Made by a program: the position numbers and the translations under genes. The notes beneath the pieces were generated by a model. It was not told where the DNA came from and made no database searches. It was given only the letters and a program-made list of their open reading frames with translations. Source: Cognatundibacterium rivi (GTDB lineage Bacteria > Pseudomonadota > Gammaproteobacteria > Burkholderiales > Burkholderiaceae_D). From it: DNA of 64,000 bases. Below are positions 45,384 to 55,444 of this stretch, one piece after another. The stretch spans positions 62,001-126,000 of the forward strand of contig NZ_JAGSPK010000004.1 in the NCBI RefSeq assembly GCF_018139565.1, given 5' to 3'. Within the stretch, counting starts at the first letter, position 1; each line of letters begins with the position of its first letter.

Positions 45384-46088
45384 TTACTCGACTGTTTTTT
45401 TACGGGCAGGACGTTTGGCTGCAGCTTCTTTTGCTGATGCCACCGCTGTTTTTGTCGCAGCGACTTTAATACGTCCACCAGTAGGAACTTTTGGTGCTTT
45501 CACTGTGCTGCCATCTGCTGCTTTACGGGTGGCTGGTTTGCGTGCAGGTTTTGCTTCACCATCCACTGTTTTCGCCACGCGTGGTTTGCGCGCAGGTTTT
45601 TTCTCATCGTCGATCGTGGTCTGAATCGCCATCATGTCATGAGTGACTTCGAGCGGTGCTGCTTTGCCTGCTGGTTTGCGTGTGCGTTTTGGTTTTTCTG
45701 CATCATCAGCCGCGCTTGCAGGTGCTGCCGCTTTTGCTGTGCGTTTTGCTGCGCCGAGTTTGACCGGTTTGTCGCCCCAGATTTCTTCGAGACGATAGTA
45801 GGCGCGGATCGCCGGTTGCATGATGTGCACAACCATGTCACCCAGATCGACCAGTACCCATTCACCCGTGGTTTCGCCTTCGACGCTGATGACCGTGCCA
45901 CCATTTTCTTTGACCTTATCGCGGACAGATGCGGCCAATGCCTTGGTCTGACGATTTGATGTACCTGAAGCGACCAGAACACGGTCAAACAGGCTGGTCA
46001 GGTGCATAGTGTCAAACAATTGTATGTCTTGTGCTTTCACATCTTCGAGAGCATCAATGACCAGTGTTTGTAATTTTTTAATATCCAT
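45384..46088 (-). CDS. rsfS: ribosomal silencing factor RsfS with a basic repeat tail
   Basis: Residues 1-115 are a complete RsfS domain (IDALEDVKAQDIQLFDTMH, LFDRVLVASGTSNRQTKALA, GEWVLVDLGDMVVHIMQP, AYYRLEEIWGDKP). This domain binds uL14 (L14) and keeps the 50S subunit from joining 30S in starved cells. The usual length is 105-130 residues; here 234. The extra ~115 residues are Lys/Ala/Pro/Arg-rich with repeated PARK words (KKPARKPR, AKPARKPA, KRPARKK), resembling histone H1-type tails. The tail probably binds rRNA or nucleic acid and should be disordered. The start overlaps the nadD stop by 11 bp. Confidence 0.93.
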   Translation of the reverse strand: MDIKKLQTLVIDALEDVKAQDIQLFDTMHLTSLFDRVLVASGTSNRQTKALAASVRDKVKENGGTVISVEGETTGEWVLVDLGDMVVHIMQPAIRAYYRLEEIWGDKPVKLGAAKRTAKAAAPASAADDAEKPKRTRKPAGKAAPLEVTHDMMAIQTTIDDEKKPARKPRVAKTVDGEAKPARKPATRKAADGSTVKAPKVPTGGRIKVAATKTAVASAKEAAAKRPARKKTVE

Positions 46089-46764
46089 TATTTTGATAAA
46101 TTGAATGTTGTTGTATGTAGTCTAGCACCTTGTGAGTGACTAGCAATCTGATTGTCGGGTTATGCTGTTTTAATTCTTTGCGCAGTTGGGTCGCGGATAC
46201 ATCAACGGCCAGACTAGAGTCCAGATAAGTTCCTCCTGCAGCACTGGCACGCATTTCTTGTGGACTTATCATTCTTTTCTGCCACTCTTTTGTCACTTCA
46301 GGGCAGGCGAGGTTGATATCGAATCCGGGACGACTTGCCGCACATAAATGCGCGACGCTGAATAAGTCTTTCCACTGATGCCATGTGTGCAGATTCAGCA
46401 ATTGATCTGCTCCCATGGCAAAACAGATAGAAGCTTGCGCCCCCAGTTCTGTTCGCAGTTCGCGCAGCGTTTCTATGGTGTAGCTGGCGACATGGGCTTC
46501 TGCACGTCGTATTTCCTGCGCATCAATGATCAGCTTGCAGTCTGGCCAGTCTTCAAAAGCCAGCTTCAGCATGCTGACTCTTTGCTCTGATGTAGCCGTC
46601 AGAGCGGATTTTTGCCACGGTTGTCCGGCCGGGATAATGCGTAATTCATCTGGTTTAAGTACATCGCACAGGTGCTTTGCCAGTGCAATATGGCCAGTAT
46701 GGACGGGATCAAAACTACCACCCAGAACCAAGGCGCAATAAGGATCTTTACTGCTTAAACCCAT
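46078..46764 (-). CDS. nadD: nicotinate-mononucleotide adenylyltransferase
   Basis: This 228-residue nucleotidyltransferase makes deamido-NAD from nicotinate mononucleotide and ATP. The N-terminal [19 protein letters not shown] carries the (T/H)xGH ATP site, and the C-terminal [11 protein letters not shown] corresponds to the ISxxxxR motif. [19 protein letters not shown] near 115 is typical. Length is close to E. coli NadD (213). It overlaps hemF by 10 bp upstream and rsfS by 11 bp downstream, showing strong translational coupling. Confidence 0.96.
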   Translation of the reverse strand: MGLSSKDPYCALVLGGSFDPVHTGHIALAKHLCDVLKPDELRIIPAGQPWQKSALTATSEQRVSMLKLAFEDWPDCKLIIDAQEIRRAEAHVASYTIETLRELRTELGAQASICFAMGADQLLNLHTWHQWKDLFSVAHLCAASRPGFDINLACPEVTKEWQKRMISPQEMRASAAGGTYLDSSLAVDVSATQLRKELKQHNPTIRLLVTHKVLDYIQQHSIYQNNGY

Positions 46765-47654
46765 TCCCTGTGCACCAGAAAATGATTTGTTAATTGAGCC
46801 TCTGCACTGTCAGTTTCCGGAGTCCAGTTGTAACGCCATTTCACGACCGGAGGCATAGACATCAGAATGGATTCCGTCCTCCCCCCTGATTGCAGACCAA
46901 AATGTGTGCCACGATCAAACACGAGGTTAAACTCTACATAGCGCCCACGACGATATGCCTGGAAATCCCGCTCCCGCTCACTGTAGGAAAGTTCTTTGCG
47001 TTTTTCAAGAACTGGCAGGTAGGCGGGGATGAACGCGTCACCGACTGTTCTGGTCATCGCAAAACTTTGTGCGAAATCTAGTTCGTTGAAATCATCATAA
47101 AAAATGCCGCCGACACCGCGCGCTTCCTTGCGATGTTTTAAATAGAAATACTCGTCACACCATTTTTTGAAACGCGGATGTAAATCACTGCCAAACGGTG
47201 TCAGTGCATCTTTGCAGGTCTGATGAAAATGACGCGCATCTTCTTCAAAACCGTAATACGGAGTCAGATCCATGCCGCCGCCAAACCACCAGACGGCGTC
47301 TTTGCCTTCCGCGTGGGTGGTGAAAAAACGCACATTCATGTGTACAGTTGGTGCATAGGGATTGCGTGGATGCAATACGAGTGAGACACCCATTGCTTCC
47401 CATTTTCTGCCTGCCAGTTCCGGGCGGCTGGCTGCTGCTGATGGTGGTAAATTGTTGCCCATAACATGGGAAAAATTGACCCCGCCCCGTTCAAAAACAT
47501 GACCCTCTTCAATCACGCGGGAAATACCGCCACCACCATCGGGGCGTTCCCAACTGTCGCTGATAAACTGATGGCCATCGGCAGCCTCAAGCGCGGCAAC
47601 AATCTTCGCTTGCAACGACAGTAAATAATTTTTAACGGCTTGTGTATCGGTCAT
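46755..47654 (-). CDS. hemF: oxygen-dependent coproporphyrinogen III oxidase
   Basis: The ATG at 47654 gives 299 residues, equal to E. coli HemF; an in-frame ATG at 47747 would add 31 residues with no family equivalent. The enzyme oxidatively decarboxylates two propionates of coproporphyrinogen III with O2 in haem synthesis. Diagnostic text includes [24 protein letters not shown] (residues ~40-63), [12 protein letters not shown] and [20 protein letters not shown]. No strong Shine-Dalgarno is visible at the chosen start, but it lies within the tightly packed operon after purD. Confidence 0.95.
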   Translation of the reverse strand: MTDTQAVKNYLLSLQAKIVAALEAADGHQFISDSWERPDGGGGISRVIEEGHVFERGGVNFSHVMGNNLPPSAAASRPELAGRKWEAMGVSLVLHPRNPYAPTVHMNVRFFTTHAEGKDAVWWFGGGMDLTPYYGFEEDARHFHQTCKDALTPFGSDLHPRFKKWCDEYFYLKHRKEARGVGGIFYDDFNELDFAQSFAMTRTVGDAFIPAYLPVLEKRKELSYSERERDFQAYRRGRYVEFNLVFDRGTHFGLQSGGRTESILMSMPPVVKWRYNWTPETDSAEAQLTNHFLVHREWV

Positions 47655-47749
47655 TTTACGTTGAACAGGGTGGTCTTCAAAAAGCAAGACGGGTTGGACA
47701 TAGTCCAACCCATTCGTTGTTGCGCAGGGAATACTCCCCGTGAGCATTG

Positions 47750-49024
47750 TCAGTGCTTGCGGTTCAGTGCGCGCCAGCCGATATCGCGACGGTATTGAGC
47801 GCCGTCAAAATGAATTTTTTCAACAACATCGTAGGCATGTTTTTGTGCAAGTTTGACTGTGTCGCCGAGGCCGACCACACACAAAACCCTGCCGCCATTG
47901 GTGCTGAGTACCTTGTCGTTCAGCACTGTGCCAGCATGAAATGTAACACTGTCCGGTGTTTCTGTTGGAATACCCGTAATTTTGTCACCTTTACGTGGGG
48001 CATCAGGGTAACCAGCGGCGGCCATCACGACACCCATCGCTGTGCGTCGATCCCACTCAAGTTCTACGGTGTCCAGCGTGCCGTTGACCGCATGTTCCAT
48101 CACATTGACCAGATCGGTTTTCAAGCGCGCCATGATAGGCTGAGTTTCAGGATCACCCATACGGCAATTAAATTCCAGTGTCTTCGGCGTGCCGTGTTCA
48201 TCAATCATCAAACCAGCGTACAAGAAGCCTGTGAATACGATACCGTCTTTTGCCATCCCCTGTACTGTCGGCACAATGATTTCGCGCATCACGCGGGCGT
48301 GCAACTGTGGTGTGACAATCGGTGCCGGAGAGTATGCGCCCATACCGCCGGTATTCGGGCCTTCATCGTTATCCAGCAAGCGTTTATGATCCTGACTGGT
48401 TGCCAGCGGCAAAATATTTTTACCGTCCACCATGACAATGAAACTGGCTTCTTCACCGGCTAAAAATTCTTCAATGACGACACGTGCGCCAGCATCACCG
48501 AGCTTGTTGTCAGACAGCATCATGTCAACGGCGGCGTGTGCTTCATCCAGACTCATGGCCACCACGACACCTTTGCCCGCAGCGAGACCGTCCGCCTTAA
48601 TGACGATAGGAGCGCCTTTGGCTGAGATGTAATCGTGCGCGGCCTGAACGTCGGAGAAAGTCTGATATTCGGCGGTTGGAATCTGGTGACGATGCATAAA
48701 CGCTTTGGCAAAGTCTTTAGAACTTTCCAGTTGCGCCGCCTCTTTCGATGGACCAAAAATCTTCAGACCACGGTCACGGAAAATATTCACAATGCCTGCT
48801 GCCAGTGGAACTTCCGGGCCAACGACGGTCAGTTCGATCTGCTCTTGTTGAACAAAATCGGCCAGCGTTGCCGGATCAGTGATGTCGATATTTTTGAGAC
48901 GGATGTCCGTTGCAGTTCCACCGTTACCAGGGGCAACGAAAATCGTCTGTACCCGCTCAGACTGAGCAAGTTTCCAGGCAAGAGCGTGTTCGCGGCCACC
49001 AGAGCCGACAACCAGAATTTTCAT
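47750..49024 (-). CDS. purD: phosphoribosylamine-glycine ligase
   Basis: This 424-residue ATP-grasp ligase forms glycinamide ribonucleotide in purine synthesis. It opens with [23 protein letters not shown]-grasp text is [15 protein letters not shown] near residue 145 and [17 protein letters not shown] near 185, with the C-terminal [12 protein letters not shown] near 290. Length is as expected (E. coli 429). It starts one base after yebC ends, so the two are cotranscribed. Confidence 0.97.
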   Translation of the reverse strand: MKILVVGSGGREHALAWKLAQSERVQTIFVAPGNGGTATDIRLKNIDITDPATLADFVQQEQIELTVVGPEVPLAAGIVNIFRDRGLKIFGPSKEAAQLESSKDFAKAFMHRHQIPTAEYQTFSDVQAAHDYISAKGAPIVIKADGLAAGKGVVVAMSLDEAHAAVDMMLSDNKLGDAGARVVIEEFLAGEEASFIVMVDGKNILPLATSQDHKRLLDNDEGPNTGGMGAYSPAPIVTPQLHARVMREIIVPTVQGMAKDGIVFTGFLYAGLMIDEHGTPKTLEFNCRMGDPETQPIMARLKTDLVNVMEHAVNGTLDTVELEWDRRTAMGVVMAAAGYPDAPRKGDKITGIPTETPDSVTFHAGTVLNDKVLSTNGGRVLCVVGLGDTVKLAQKHAYDVVEKIHFDGAQYRRDIGWRALNRKH

Positions 49025-49025
49025 A

Positions 49026-49751
49026 TTATTCTTCTACGATGGCGTTGGTATAAACTTCTTGTACGTCGTCCAGATTTTCAAGTGCATCCAGCAATTTCTG
49101 CATTTTGGTCGCATCTTCACCGGTAAAGACGGTTTCTGTCGCAGGTTTCATGGTGACTTCGGCAACTTCCGGTTTGAAACCAGCAGCTTCGAGTGCGGCG
49201 CGGATATCTGACAGATCAAATGGCGCGCATAATACTTCGATACCACCTTCTTCATCGGTAACCACGTCATCTGCACCGGCCTCAAGCGCGGCTTCCATCA
49301 GCGCATCTTCGTTTGTACCCGGCGCAAATAACATCTGGCCGCAGTGTTTAAACATGAAAGCAACAGAACCTTCCGTGCCCATGTTGCCGCCGTATTTATT
49401 GAACGCATGGCGTACCTCGGCAACCGTGCGGACGCGGTTATCGGTCATACAGTCAACGATCAGTGCAGCGCCACCGATGCCGTAGCCTTCGTAACGGACT
49501 TCTTCATAGTTTGCGCCTTCCAGAGTTCCGGCACCGCGTTGTATCGCGCGTGTGACGTTTTCTTTCGGCATATTGGCATCTGCAGCTTTATCGACGGCAA
49601 GGCGCAGACGTGGGTTGGAATCGACGTCTTCTCCACCCATACGCGCTGCTACAGTAATTTCTTTAATCAGACGCGTCCAGATTTTGCCGCGTTTCGCATC
49701 GGTAGCCGCTTTTTTATGCTTGATATTGGCCCATTTACTATGTCCTGCCAT
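49026..49751 (-). CDS. yebC: YebC/PmpR-family (TACO1-like) protein
   Basis: The ATG at 49751 has AGGAAAGAG upstream and gives 241 residues, starting [21 protein letters not shown], the invariant YebC N-terminus. A start at 49787 would add 12 residues. Other family text includes [18 protein letters not shown] and [20 protein letters not shown]. The family was annotated as transcriptional regulators, but recent work links it to relief of ribosome stalling at proline-rich sequences. It heads the operon yebC-purD-hemF-nadD-rsfS-rlmH-maf-rng. Confidence 0.96.
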   Translation of the reverse strand: MAGHSKWANIKHKKAATDAKRGKIWTRLIKEITVAARMGGEDVDSNPRLRLAVDKAADANMPKENVTRAIQRGAGTLEGANYEEVRYEGYGIGGAALIVDCMTDNRVRTVAEVRHAFNKYGGNMGTEGSVAFMFKHCGQMLFAPGTNEDALMEAALEAGADDVVTDEEGGIEVLCAPFDLSDIRAALEAAGFKPEVAEVTMKPATETVFTGEDATKMQKLLDALENLDDVQEVYTNAIVEE

Positions 49752-50208
49752 GGTCGCTCTTTCCTGAATTGGCAATTGCTGAGCCATCTGGTCAGCGGTT
49801 TTGCCTAGCTTAGTTTGATATTGAAGACGCGCATTTTATCATACTGGCATGGTGGAAAATGCCGAAATCAACCGTCCGATCGGCTTATAGACACACCACT
49901 CATCTGTCTGAATAATCCTTCAAAGCGCCCCTGTTATGGTAAAGGGTGATGACGTTCAACCTTGTGTACGCTCCACCTTATTAGCCTGAGGTATTTCGTC
50001 CGTTCTTGTATTTCGCCTTTTGCTGATGCGTTTGCAAAAAATGATATCAACCACACATTGCGTTTTGGCCAGATGTTGCAAGTTGCCTACAATAAACGTG
50101 TCTCAATGATTTGTAATTGACGCTATTCCAGTCTGAGCTGCAGTAAATGGGATGTTCTCACTTCTCCGTTTCCCTCTTATTTTGTCAGATGGCCTTACAA
50201 TTCCGGCT
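49752..50208. other. divergent intergenic region between yebC and the DMT transporter
   Basis: About 400-450 bp depending on the transporter start. It must carry the promoter for the long yebC operon (minus strand) and one for the transporter. I find no consensus -35/-10 pair on either strand, no riboswitch-like element and no tRNA. A start at 50152 for the transporter would make the last 57 bp coding. Confidence 0.4.
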
Positions 50209-51120
50209 ATGCATTCACAACAATTAAACTCTCATACGCGGCAGCATTATCTTGGCGGACTCGCCATAGCCATCGCTGGCGCCATTCTGTTTTCAACCAA
50301 AGCCATCGTTGCCAAGCTGATATACCGGTATCAGGTTGATGCGGTGACTCTGATTACTTTTCGCATGGCTTTCTCGTTGCCGATTTTTGCGGCGATCGCC
50401 GTCTGGCAAATGAGGAATTCATCTCCTTTGCCCGTTTCTGACCGGTGGCGCCTGGTTGGGTTGGGATTGGTCGGTTATTACCTTTCCTCATTTTTAGATT
50501 TTCTTGGCTTGCAGTACATCACTGCCGGGTTGGAGCGTTTGATACTGTTTCTCACCCCTTCATTTGTTCTGCTGATGTCAGCGGTATGGTATCGCCGGAA
50601 AGTCTCGATGCTGGAATGGGCGGCTTTAGTCGTTAGTTATTTTGGTATCGTCCTGGTGTTTTTGCACGATCTTGAGTTTGGTGGAAAAGATGTATTGCTT
50701 GGCTCGGCAATGGTGCTGGGCGCGGCTGTCTCTTATGCTGTTTATCTTATCCAGTCCGGGCAAATGGTACGTCAACTGGGTTCTTTGCGACTGGTTTCTT
50801 ATGCCATGTGCGTGTCCAGTGTTGCCTGCATCGGTCAGTTCTTTGCGTTACGCCCCGTATCAATGTTGCTGCAGCCAGCGCCTGTCTACTTTTTATCTGT
50901 CATTAATGCGATATTTTGTACGGTATTGCCCGTGTTTATGACAATGATTGCAGTGCAGCGCATAGGCGCGGCGACTGCTTCACAAGCGGGCATGATAGGT
51001 CCTGTATCCACTTTGTTTTTGGGCGCTTTTTTTCTCGCTGAGCCGATCACCGGCTGGCAGATAGCTGGTACGGTGTTGGTGATGGGTGGGATGTATTTGT
51101 TAACCAGAAAAAAAATGTAG
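50209..51120 (+). CDS. EamA/DMT-family transporter
   Basis: The start at 50209 gives 303 residues; an ATG at 50152 is in frame and cannot be excluded. Ten membrane helices form two EamA repeats: GGLAIAIAGAILFSTKAIVAK in the first, and LLGSAMVLGAAVSYAVYLI opening the second. Conserved text RMAFSLPIFAAIAVW and LGAFFLAEPITGWQIAGTVLVMGGM is typical of the drug/metabolite transporter superfamily. Substrates of this family range from amino acids to nucleotides and cannot be told here. The stop is 8 bp before the quinone oxidoreductase gene. Confidence 0.88.
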   Translation: MHSQQLNSHTRQHYLGGLAIAIAGAILFSTKAIVAKLIYRYQVDAVTLITFRMAFSLPIFAAIAVWQMRNSSPLPVSDRWRLVGLGLVGYYLSSFLDFLGLQYITAGLERLILFLTPSFVLLMSAVWYRRKVSMLEWAALVVSYFGIVLVFLHDLEFGGKDVLLGSAMVLGAAVSYAVYLIQSGQMVRQLGSLRLVSYAMCVSSVACIGQFFALRPVSMLLQPAPVYFLSVINAIFCTVLPVFMTMIAVQRIGAATASQAGMIGPVSTLFLGAFFLAEPITGWQIAGTVLVMGGMYLLTRKKM

Positions 51121-51128
51121 GAGGAGAT

Positions 51129-52103
51129 ATGGTCAAAGCAATCAGGATGCGCAGTGTAGGTGGTCCCGAAGTAATGGAATATGTGGATGTTGAATTAGGT
51201 GTTCCGGGGCCGGGCGAAGTTATCGTCCGGCATAAGGCATGTGGCCTCAACTACATCGATGTTTATTTTCGCACCGGTTTATATCCACAAACTCTTCCGG
51301 CAGGTTTAGGGATGGAAGCCGCTGGTATCGTTGAAGCTGTCGGCGATGGCGTGCGTCATGTTGCTGTCGGCGACAGGGTTGCATATGCAGGCCGCCCTTT
51401 AGGCGCTTACTCAGAGGCGCGTGTCATGCCGGCTGCACAATTGGTTCGTCTGCCTGACAGCATTTCGTTTGAGACTGCGGCGGCAATGATGTTGCAGGGA
51501 TTGACGGTGCAATACCTGTTTCATCGTACCTATCCACTCAAGGGTGGGGAAACCATACTTTTTCATGCTGCTGCTGGCGGTGTGGGCTTGATTGCCTGTC
51601 AGTGGGCACGCGCAATAGGCGTCAATATGATTGGAACCGTAGGATCGGACGAAAAAGCTGAGCTGGCAAAAGCGCATGGATGCACTCATGTTATTAATTA
51701 CAATAAAGAGAACTTTGTTGAACGTGTAAGGGAAATTACGGAAGGCAAAGGCGTCTCGGTCGTTTATGATTCTATCGGCAAGGATACGTTCACCGGCTCT
51801 CTGGATTGTCTTGCTCCGCTTGGTATGATGGTCAGTTTTGGCAATGCTTCGGGCCCTGTCCCTGCGTTTTCTCTGAGTGAGCTGGCTTCACGCGGTTCTT
51901 TGTTCATTACCCGGCCGAGTTTGATGAATTACACTGCAAACAGAGTTGATTTGGAACAGATGGCGTCACATTTGTTTACGATGGTTGAAAGCGGAAAAGT
52001 TAAAATCGACATCCGTCAGCGTTATTCCTTGAGTGAGGTTGCCCGTGCGCATCAGGATCTGGAAGCACGCAGAACAACAGGGTCGAGTTTATTGATTCCA
52101 TAG
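51129..52103 (+). CDS. qorA: NADPH:quinone oxidoreductase (zinc-independent MDR family)
   Basis: This 324-residue medium-chain reductase starts MVKAIRMRSVGGPEVMEY with GGAG upstream. Catalytic and structural text is ACGLNYIDVYFRTGLYP near residue 45, GLGMEAAGIVEAVGDGV near 62, and the cofactor motif AAAGGVGLIACQWARAIG near 150. It matches the Qor group, which reduces quinones with one-electron transfer from NADPH; zinc ligands are absent as expected. It lies 8 bp after the DMT transporter gene and 11 bp before a small membrane-protein gene. Confidence 0.93.
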   Translation: MVKAIRMRSVGGPEVMEYVDVELGVPGPGEVIVRHKACGLNYIDVYFRTGLYPQTLPAGLGMEAAGIVEAVGDGVRHVAVGDRVAYAGRPLGAYSEARVMPAAQLVRLPDSISFETAAAMMLQGLTVQYLFHRTYPLKGGETILFHAAAGGVGLIACQWARAIGVNMIGTVGSDEKAELAKAHGCTHVINYNKENFVERVREITEGKGVSVVYDSIGKDTFTGSLDCLAPLGMMVSFGNASGPVPAFSLSELASRGSLFITRPSLMNYTANRVDLEQMASHLFTMVESGKVKIDIRQRYSLSEVARAHQDLEARRTTGSSLLIP

Positions 52104-52114
52104 GGCGAACAACT

Positions 52115-52252
52115 ATGCTTCCGAAAGAAAATGAAAGACTGCCAGCCGATGATGGGCGTCCGAAGTTTGGACGTCTGCTGCTGGTTTTGTTTGCTGCCGT
52201 CATGTTGATCGTGCTGATTACAGTCGCAACCGAGGCTTACTACACGAATTAA
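52115..52252 (+). CDS. 45-residue single-pass membrane protein
   Basis: This short frame starts at ATG 52115 with AGGGCG eight bases upstream, 11 bp after the quinone reductase stop, and ends at TAA 52250-52252. The protein has a polar N-terminus (MLPKENERLPADDGRPKFGR), one strong transmembrane helix (LLLVLFAAVMLIVLITVA, about 21-38) and a short polar tail (TEAYYTN), suggesting an N-in topology with the basic end inside. I recognise no family. The ribosome binding site, tight spacing and clean helix support a real gene, cotranscribed with qorA. Confidence 0.65.
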   Translation: MLPKENERLPADDGRPKFGRLLLVLFAAVMLIVLITVATEAYYTN

Positions 52253-52334
52253 GCGCAGCGGGAAATCTCTTCACGATGAACCGTTTGCTTATCTGAATGA
52301 CGTTCTGATTTTTTTATACACCGAGTCTCGAATT

Positions 52335-54506
52335 ATGGATACTGTTCCTTTAAACACCGCCAAAGTCAGTGAATTTTCGAGTTCGAGTCGTTTGCTGATG
52401 TTGCAAAGTCTGGTGCCTGTTGCCACCAATCTTATTTCGTCGCAATTAGAGGCATTTACGTCGCGATTAACGGATGCCTTATTTAAAATTTCTGACCAGA
52501 CATTGCAGCCGGAAGAGGCCGCAAGCAGTTTTCAGGCTTGCCAGTTATTGAAACGGAACCAGACCACTTTTTACCGTTTGTTGGCATCGCAGATTTCAAC
52601 GATGCTGATGAAAGAAGTCAGCGCGATTAATACCCGCAAACGGCTCAAAGATAATCACGATATCAAGGATATTTCTCTCGTTACTTTCGAGGAAATGGAA
52701 AATAAAGTTCTGACCAATAATCTGACGAAATCGCTGGAAGTAAACAGCGCAGAAAAATTGGTGGAGCTGAATTGCCGCATCGGCCTGGTGATGAAGCGCA
52801 CACCAATTACTGTGTCGCAAAATCCCTTTCGCCCAGAAATCTTTGTCAATGCGGTATTGCAGGCCTGGATGGAGCTGGAATCAACGACTGTGACGCCACA
52901 TCTGATCATACGGATCATGCAACCCGATTTATTTCTGAATTTAAATTCAGTTTATCAGGGGGTGAATGACGCGTTGGCTGAGCGCGGTATCGTGGTCGAT
53001 ACTGATGCCGTGAAGCGGGAAAACAAAAAACGGCATGCTCCGCTGAAGAGTGAGGATCTTGATTCACGCGATCCTTATCTGCAAAATAAATTAAGAAATA
53101 TTTTTTATCCTCAGGCGTCTAAAGAGCGAAATCAGGCCGGCGGTGTTGGTACGGTTGCGCAAGATGGTGTGGGTCAGTCAGGGCACCTTCAATCATGGTT
53201 GCCTGCTGGTGGCGCGGTGGATACGGTAACGATAGATCGTCAATTCTTTGATTATCTGACTGGGATGCAAAAGCAGATTCAGCAAAACCAGTTGGCGCAG
53301 CCGGAAGACCGATCGCACCTGCGTCGTTTAACACAAGAAGCTTCTGCGGGCGAATTAACCCATATTGATCAGAATACGATAGAACTGCTGGCAAGAATCT
53401 TTGATTATGTGTTCAGTGACGACAGTATTCCGGAAGAAATTAAAAGCCTGATCGGACAACTGCAGATACCGACGCTGAAGGTTGCTTTACTCGATAAAGA
53501 TTTCTTTTTTAAAGAAAATCACCCTGCACGGGTATTGATTGATACCCTCGCAAAATCCAGTGTGCTGTTGGGGAATGATGCAACCAGTGAAGATCCTTTG
53601 TATCAGATGATAGAAGGCATCGTTGATCGGGTTCAGCAGGATTTTGATCAGCAGATCGAATTGTTCTCTGATGTGGTTGCAGATCTGGAGGCATTTCTTA
53701 AAAGTGAAGAAGCACAGACTGAACAGGCAATTTCGGAGCCGGTAGAACAAGCGCTGAAGCAGGAAAAAATGCGTCTGGCGCGCGAGTTTGCTGAAAATGA
53801 TGTTGCGATCCGCACCGACACTGGAGAAGTTGCCGGATTTGTCGAAGAATTTTTGCGTAAGCAGTGGATACGTATTCTGACCATTGCACACAATGTCAAA
53901 GAAGAAAAGCCAAACGCACTCGAAAATGCGTTGCGGACGATGGATGATCTGATCTGGAGTCTGAAACCGAAAAATACGTCCGAAGAACGCAAAGAGTTGG
54001 TCAGTAAGCTTCCCGCAATGCTGACTTTGCTGAACGCCTGGTTAAATGCGATCAAATGGGATGAGCCGGACCGGGTTTTGTTTTTTTCCAAATTGGCCGA
54101 GCGCCATGCTGCGATTGCCCGGGCTCCCTTAGAGTTGTCACCACGCCGTCAACTGGAAATCGCCGTCAATATTGCACAACGTGCGAGCGAGAAAAGACTG
54201 AACCGTCATTTCGTTGATCAGAATGAACAGGAATCGGACGAGTGGGGACAGATGGTCGAGGGATTGGAGCGCGGCGTCTGGTTTGATTTCACAACCACTG
54301 CAGGCGTCACAAACCGCTTCAAACTGGCATGGGTAAGTCCGAAACGGACCCGCTACATTTTTACAAATCGTCAGGGACACGATTCGTTTTCTATATCTCG
54401 CGAAGAATTGCTGGCGCAGTTGAGAAATGGTGATGCCACGATTGTTTCTGCTGAATCAATCGTGGATCGCGCACTGGTTGAGGCTTTGCGCGACCCACCG
54501 AATTAA
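52335..54506 (+). CDS. DUF1631-family protein
   Basis: This 723-residue cytoplasmic protein has the DUF1631 pattern: an N-terminal helical region (residues 1-200), a middle part with VDTVTIDRQFFDYLTGMQ, FDYVFSDDSIPEEIKSLIGQLQIPTLKVALLDKDFF near 370-395, and HPARVLIDTLAKSSVLL. The C-terminal part (about 600-715; GVWFDFTTTAGVTNRFKLAWVSPKRTRYIFTNRQG) looks like a PilZ-type beta-barrel, which in this family may bind c-di-GMP. I do not see an RxxxR signature clearly. DUF1631 proteins are common in Burkholderiales and Pseudomonas and lack a proven activity. It has no partner gene beyond the small membrane-protein gene upstream. Confidence 0.85.
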   Translation: MDTVPLNTAKVSEFSSSSRLLMLQSLVPVATNLISSQLEAFTSRLTDALFKISDQTLQPEEAASSFQACQLLKRNQTTFYRLLASQISTMLMKEVSAINTRKRLKDNHDIKDISLVTFEEMENKVLTNNLTKSLEVNSAEKLVELNCRIGLVMKRTPITVSQNPFRPEIFVNAVLQAWMELESTTVTPHLIIRIMQPDLFLNLNSVYQGVNDALAERGIVVDTDAVKRENKKRHAPLKSEDLDSRDPYLQNKLRNIFYPQASKERNQAGGVGTVAQDGVGQSGHLQSWLPAGGAVDTVTIDRQFFDYLTGMQKQIQQNQLAQPEDRSHLRRLTQEASAGELTHIDQNTIELLARIFDYVFSDDSIPEEIKSLIGQLQIPTLKVALLDKDFFFKENHPARVLIDTLAKSSVLLGNDATSEDPLYQMIEGIVDRVQQDFDQQIELFSDVVADLEAFLKSEEAQTEQAISEPVEQALKQEKMRLAREFAENDVAIRTDTGEVAGFVEEFLRKQWIRILTIAHNVKEEKPNALENALRTMDDLIWSLKPKNTSEERKELVSKLPAMLTLLNAWLNAIKWDEPDRVLFFSKLAERHAAIARAPLELSPRRQLEIAVNIAQRASEKRLNRHFVDQNEQESDEWGQMVEGLERGVWFDFTTTAGVTNRFKLAWVSPKRTRYIFTNRQGHDSFSISREELLAQLRNGDATIVSAESIVDRALVEALRDPPN

Positions 54507-54516
54507 GCTGATGTGC

Positions 54517-55146
54517 TTATTTTTTTAATGGCAGTTCTATCGTTCTGGTACTGCCATTAATACCCGGGAACCCCTGCAGGGCACTCTCTATCAGATAAGG
54601 CATCTGTTCAGTGATCTGCTGACTCAGTTGTTCTGTGCTGACTTTAATGTCGGCCAGTTTTTTTCCGCTCTGGAAGTCGCTGATGTTGATTTCCAGTTGA
54701 TGCAGATAGTAACGCCGGACACTGAAATCGAGGTTTCTGCTCATGTAGTAGGGGCTGCCGAAATAATACGGTGAGTAAGGTGAAAAACGATAGCCGCGAC
54801 TGAAATGCATTTGCCAGAATGGGTCATACATTGCCGGAGCCCATGGCGCAGACACCTGAATTTCACCCAGACTCGTTCCGTACTGCATGCCGATTTTTAA
54901 CGCTGGTGTCATTCCCGCTGTAACTTCCTGAAAACCGTGCAGACCTAATTGTTGCCTGAGTTCCTCTTCATACAATTTGTATTCTGGATTGTTTTCTTGG
55001 GATGGCGATCTTTCGACGATATACGACGTCGCTTGTTTATTTCCCGGCCATTCGTGAAATACACTGACCTGGCTGGTGAACGTGCTGGCACACCCTGTCA
55101 GCAATGTACTGATGAAGAAGATGGTCCAGGATAAGAAACTTTTCAT
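54517..55146 (-). CDS. DUF4136 lipoprotein
   Basis: This 209-residue protein has a lipobox LLTGC with the acylated Cys at residue 19. The mature part has the DUF4136 pattern: SYIVERSPSQENNPEYKLYEEELRQQL near 41-67, then PALKIGMQYG, a Tyr/Pro/Phe-rich middle (FSPYSPYYFGSPYYMSR), and YYLHQLEINISDFQSGKKLADIKV near the end. It should be anchored to the outer or inner membrane facing the periplasm; position +2 is Ala, so outer-membrane sorting is likely. The function of the family is unknown. It is convergent with the DUF1631 gene and divergent from pepN. Confidence 0.85.
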   Translation of the reverse strand: MKSFLSWTIFFISTLLTGCASTFTSQVSVFHEWPGNKQATSYIVERSPSQENNPEYKLYEEELRQQLGLHGFQEVTAGMTPALKIGMQYGTSLGEIQVSAPWAPAMYDPFWQMHFSRGYRFSPYSPYYFGSPYYMSRNLDFSVRRYYLHQLEINISDFQSGKKLADIKVSTEQLSQQITEQMPYLIESALQGFPGINGSTRTIELPLKK

Positions 55147-55444
55147 AGCTTTGCTCCAAATCTTAAGATAGATTCATGATAGCGATCATTCCGCCTCGTT
55201 GCAGAAATTTTTGTATTGATTTGTATATGAAAACGCCTTGCTCGGGCTGATGATAACGGCAATTCCGATTCATGGTTTTCAATAAATTGGTGCGTTCACG
55301 ACAGGCAATAAGCAGATCTCGTTCTGTATTTATTGCGCTATCTTTCTCTGGTTTAAGGTGTTGTGCTTTTTGTCTTGGTAAAATGATGGTCTCACAAAGT
55401 TCATAAGACTTTGATTTATACTATTTTCGCGAGATTCCAAGGCC

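Noticed and set aside
47655-47747. 31-residue N-terminal extension of HemF
   Set aside because: The open frame extends to an ATG next to purD, but the extension has no counterpart in the family, while the start at 47654 gives exactly the usual 299 residues.
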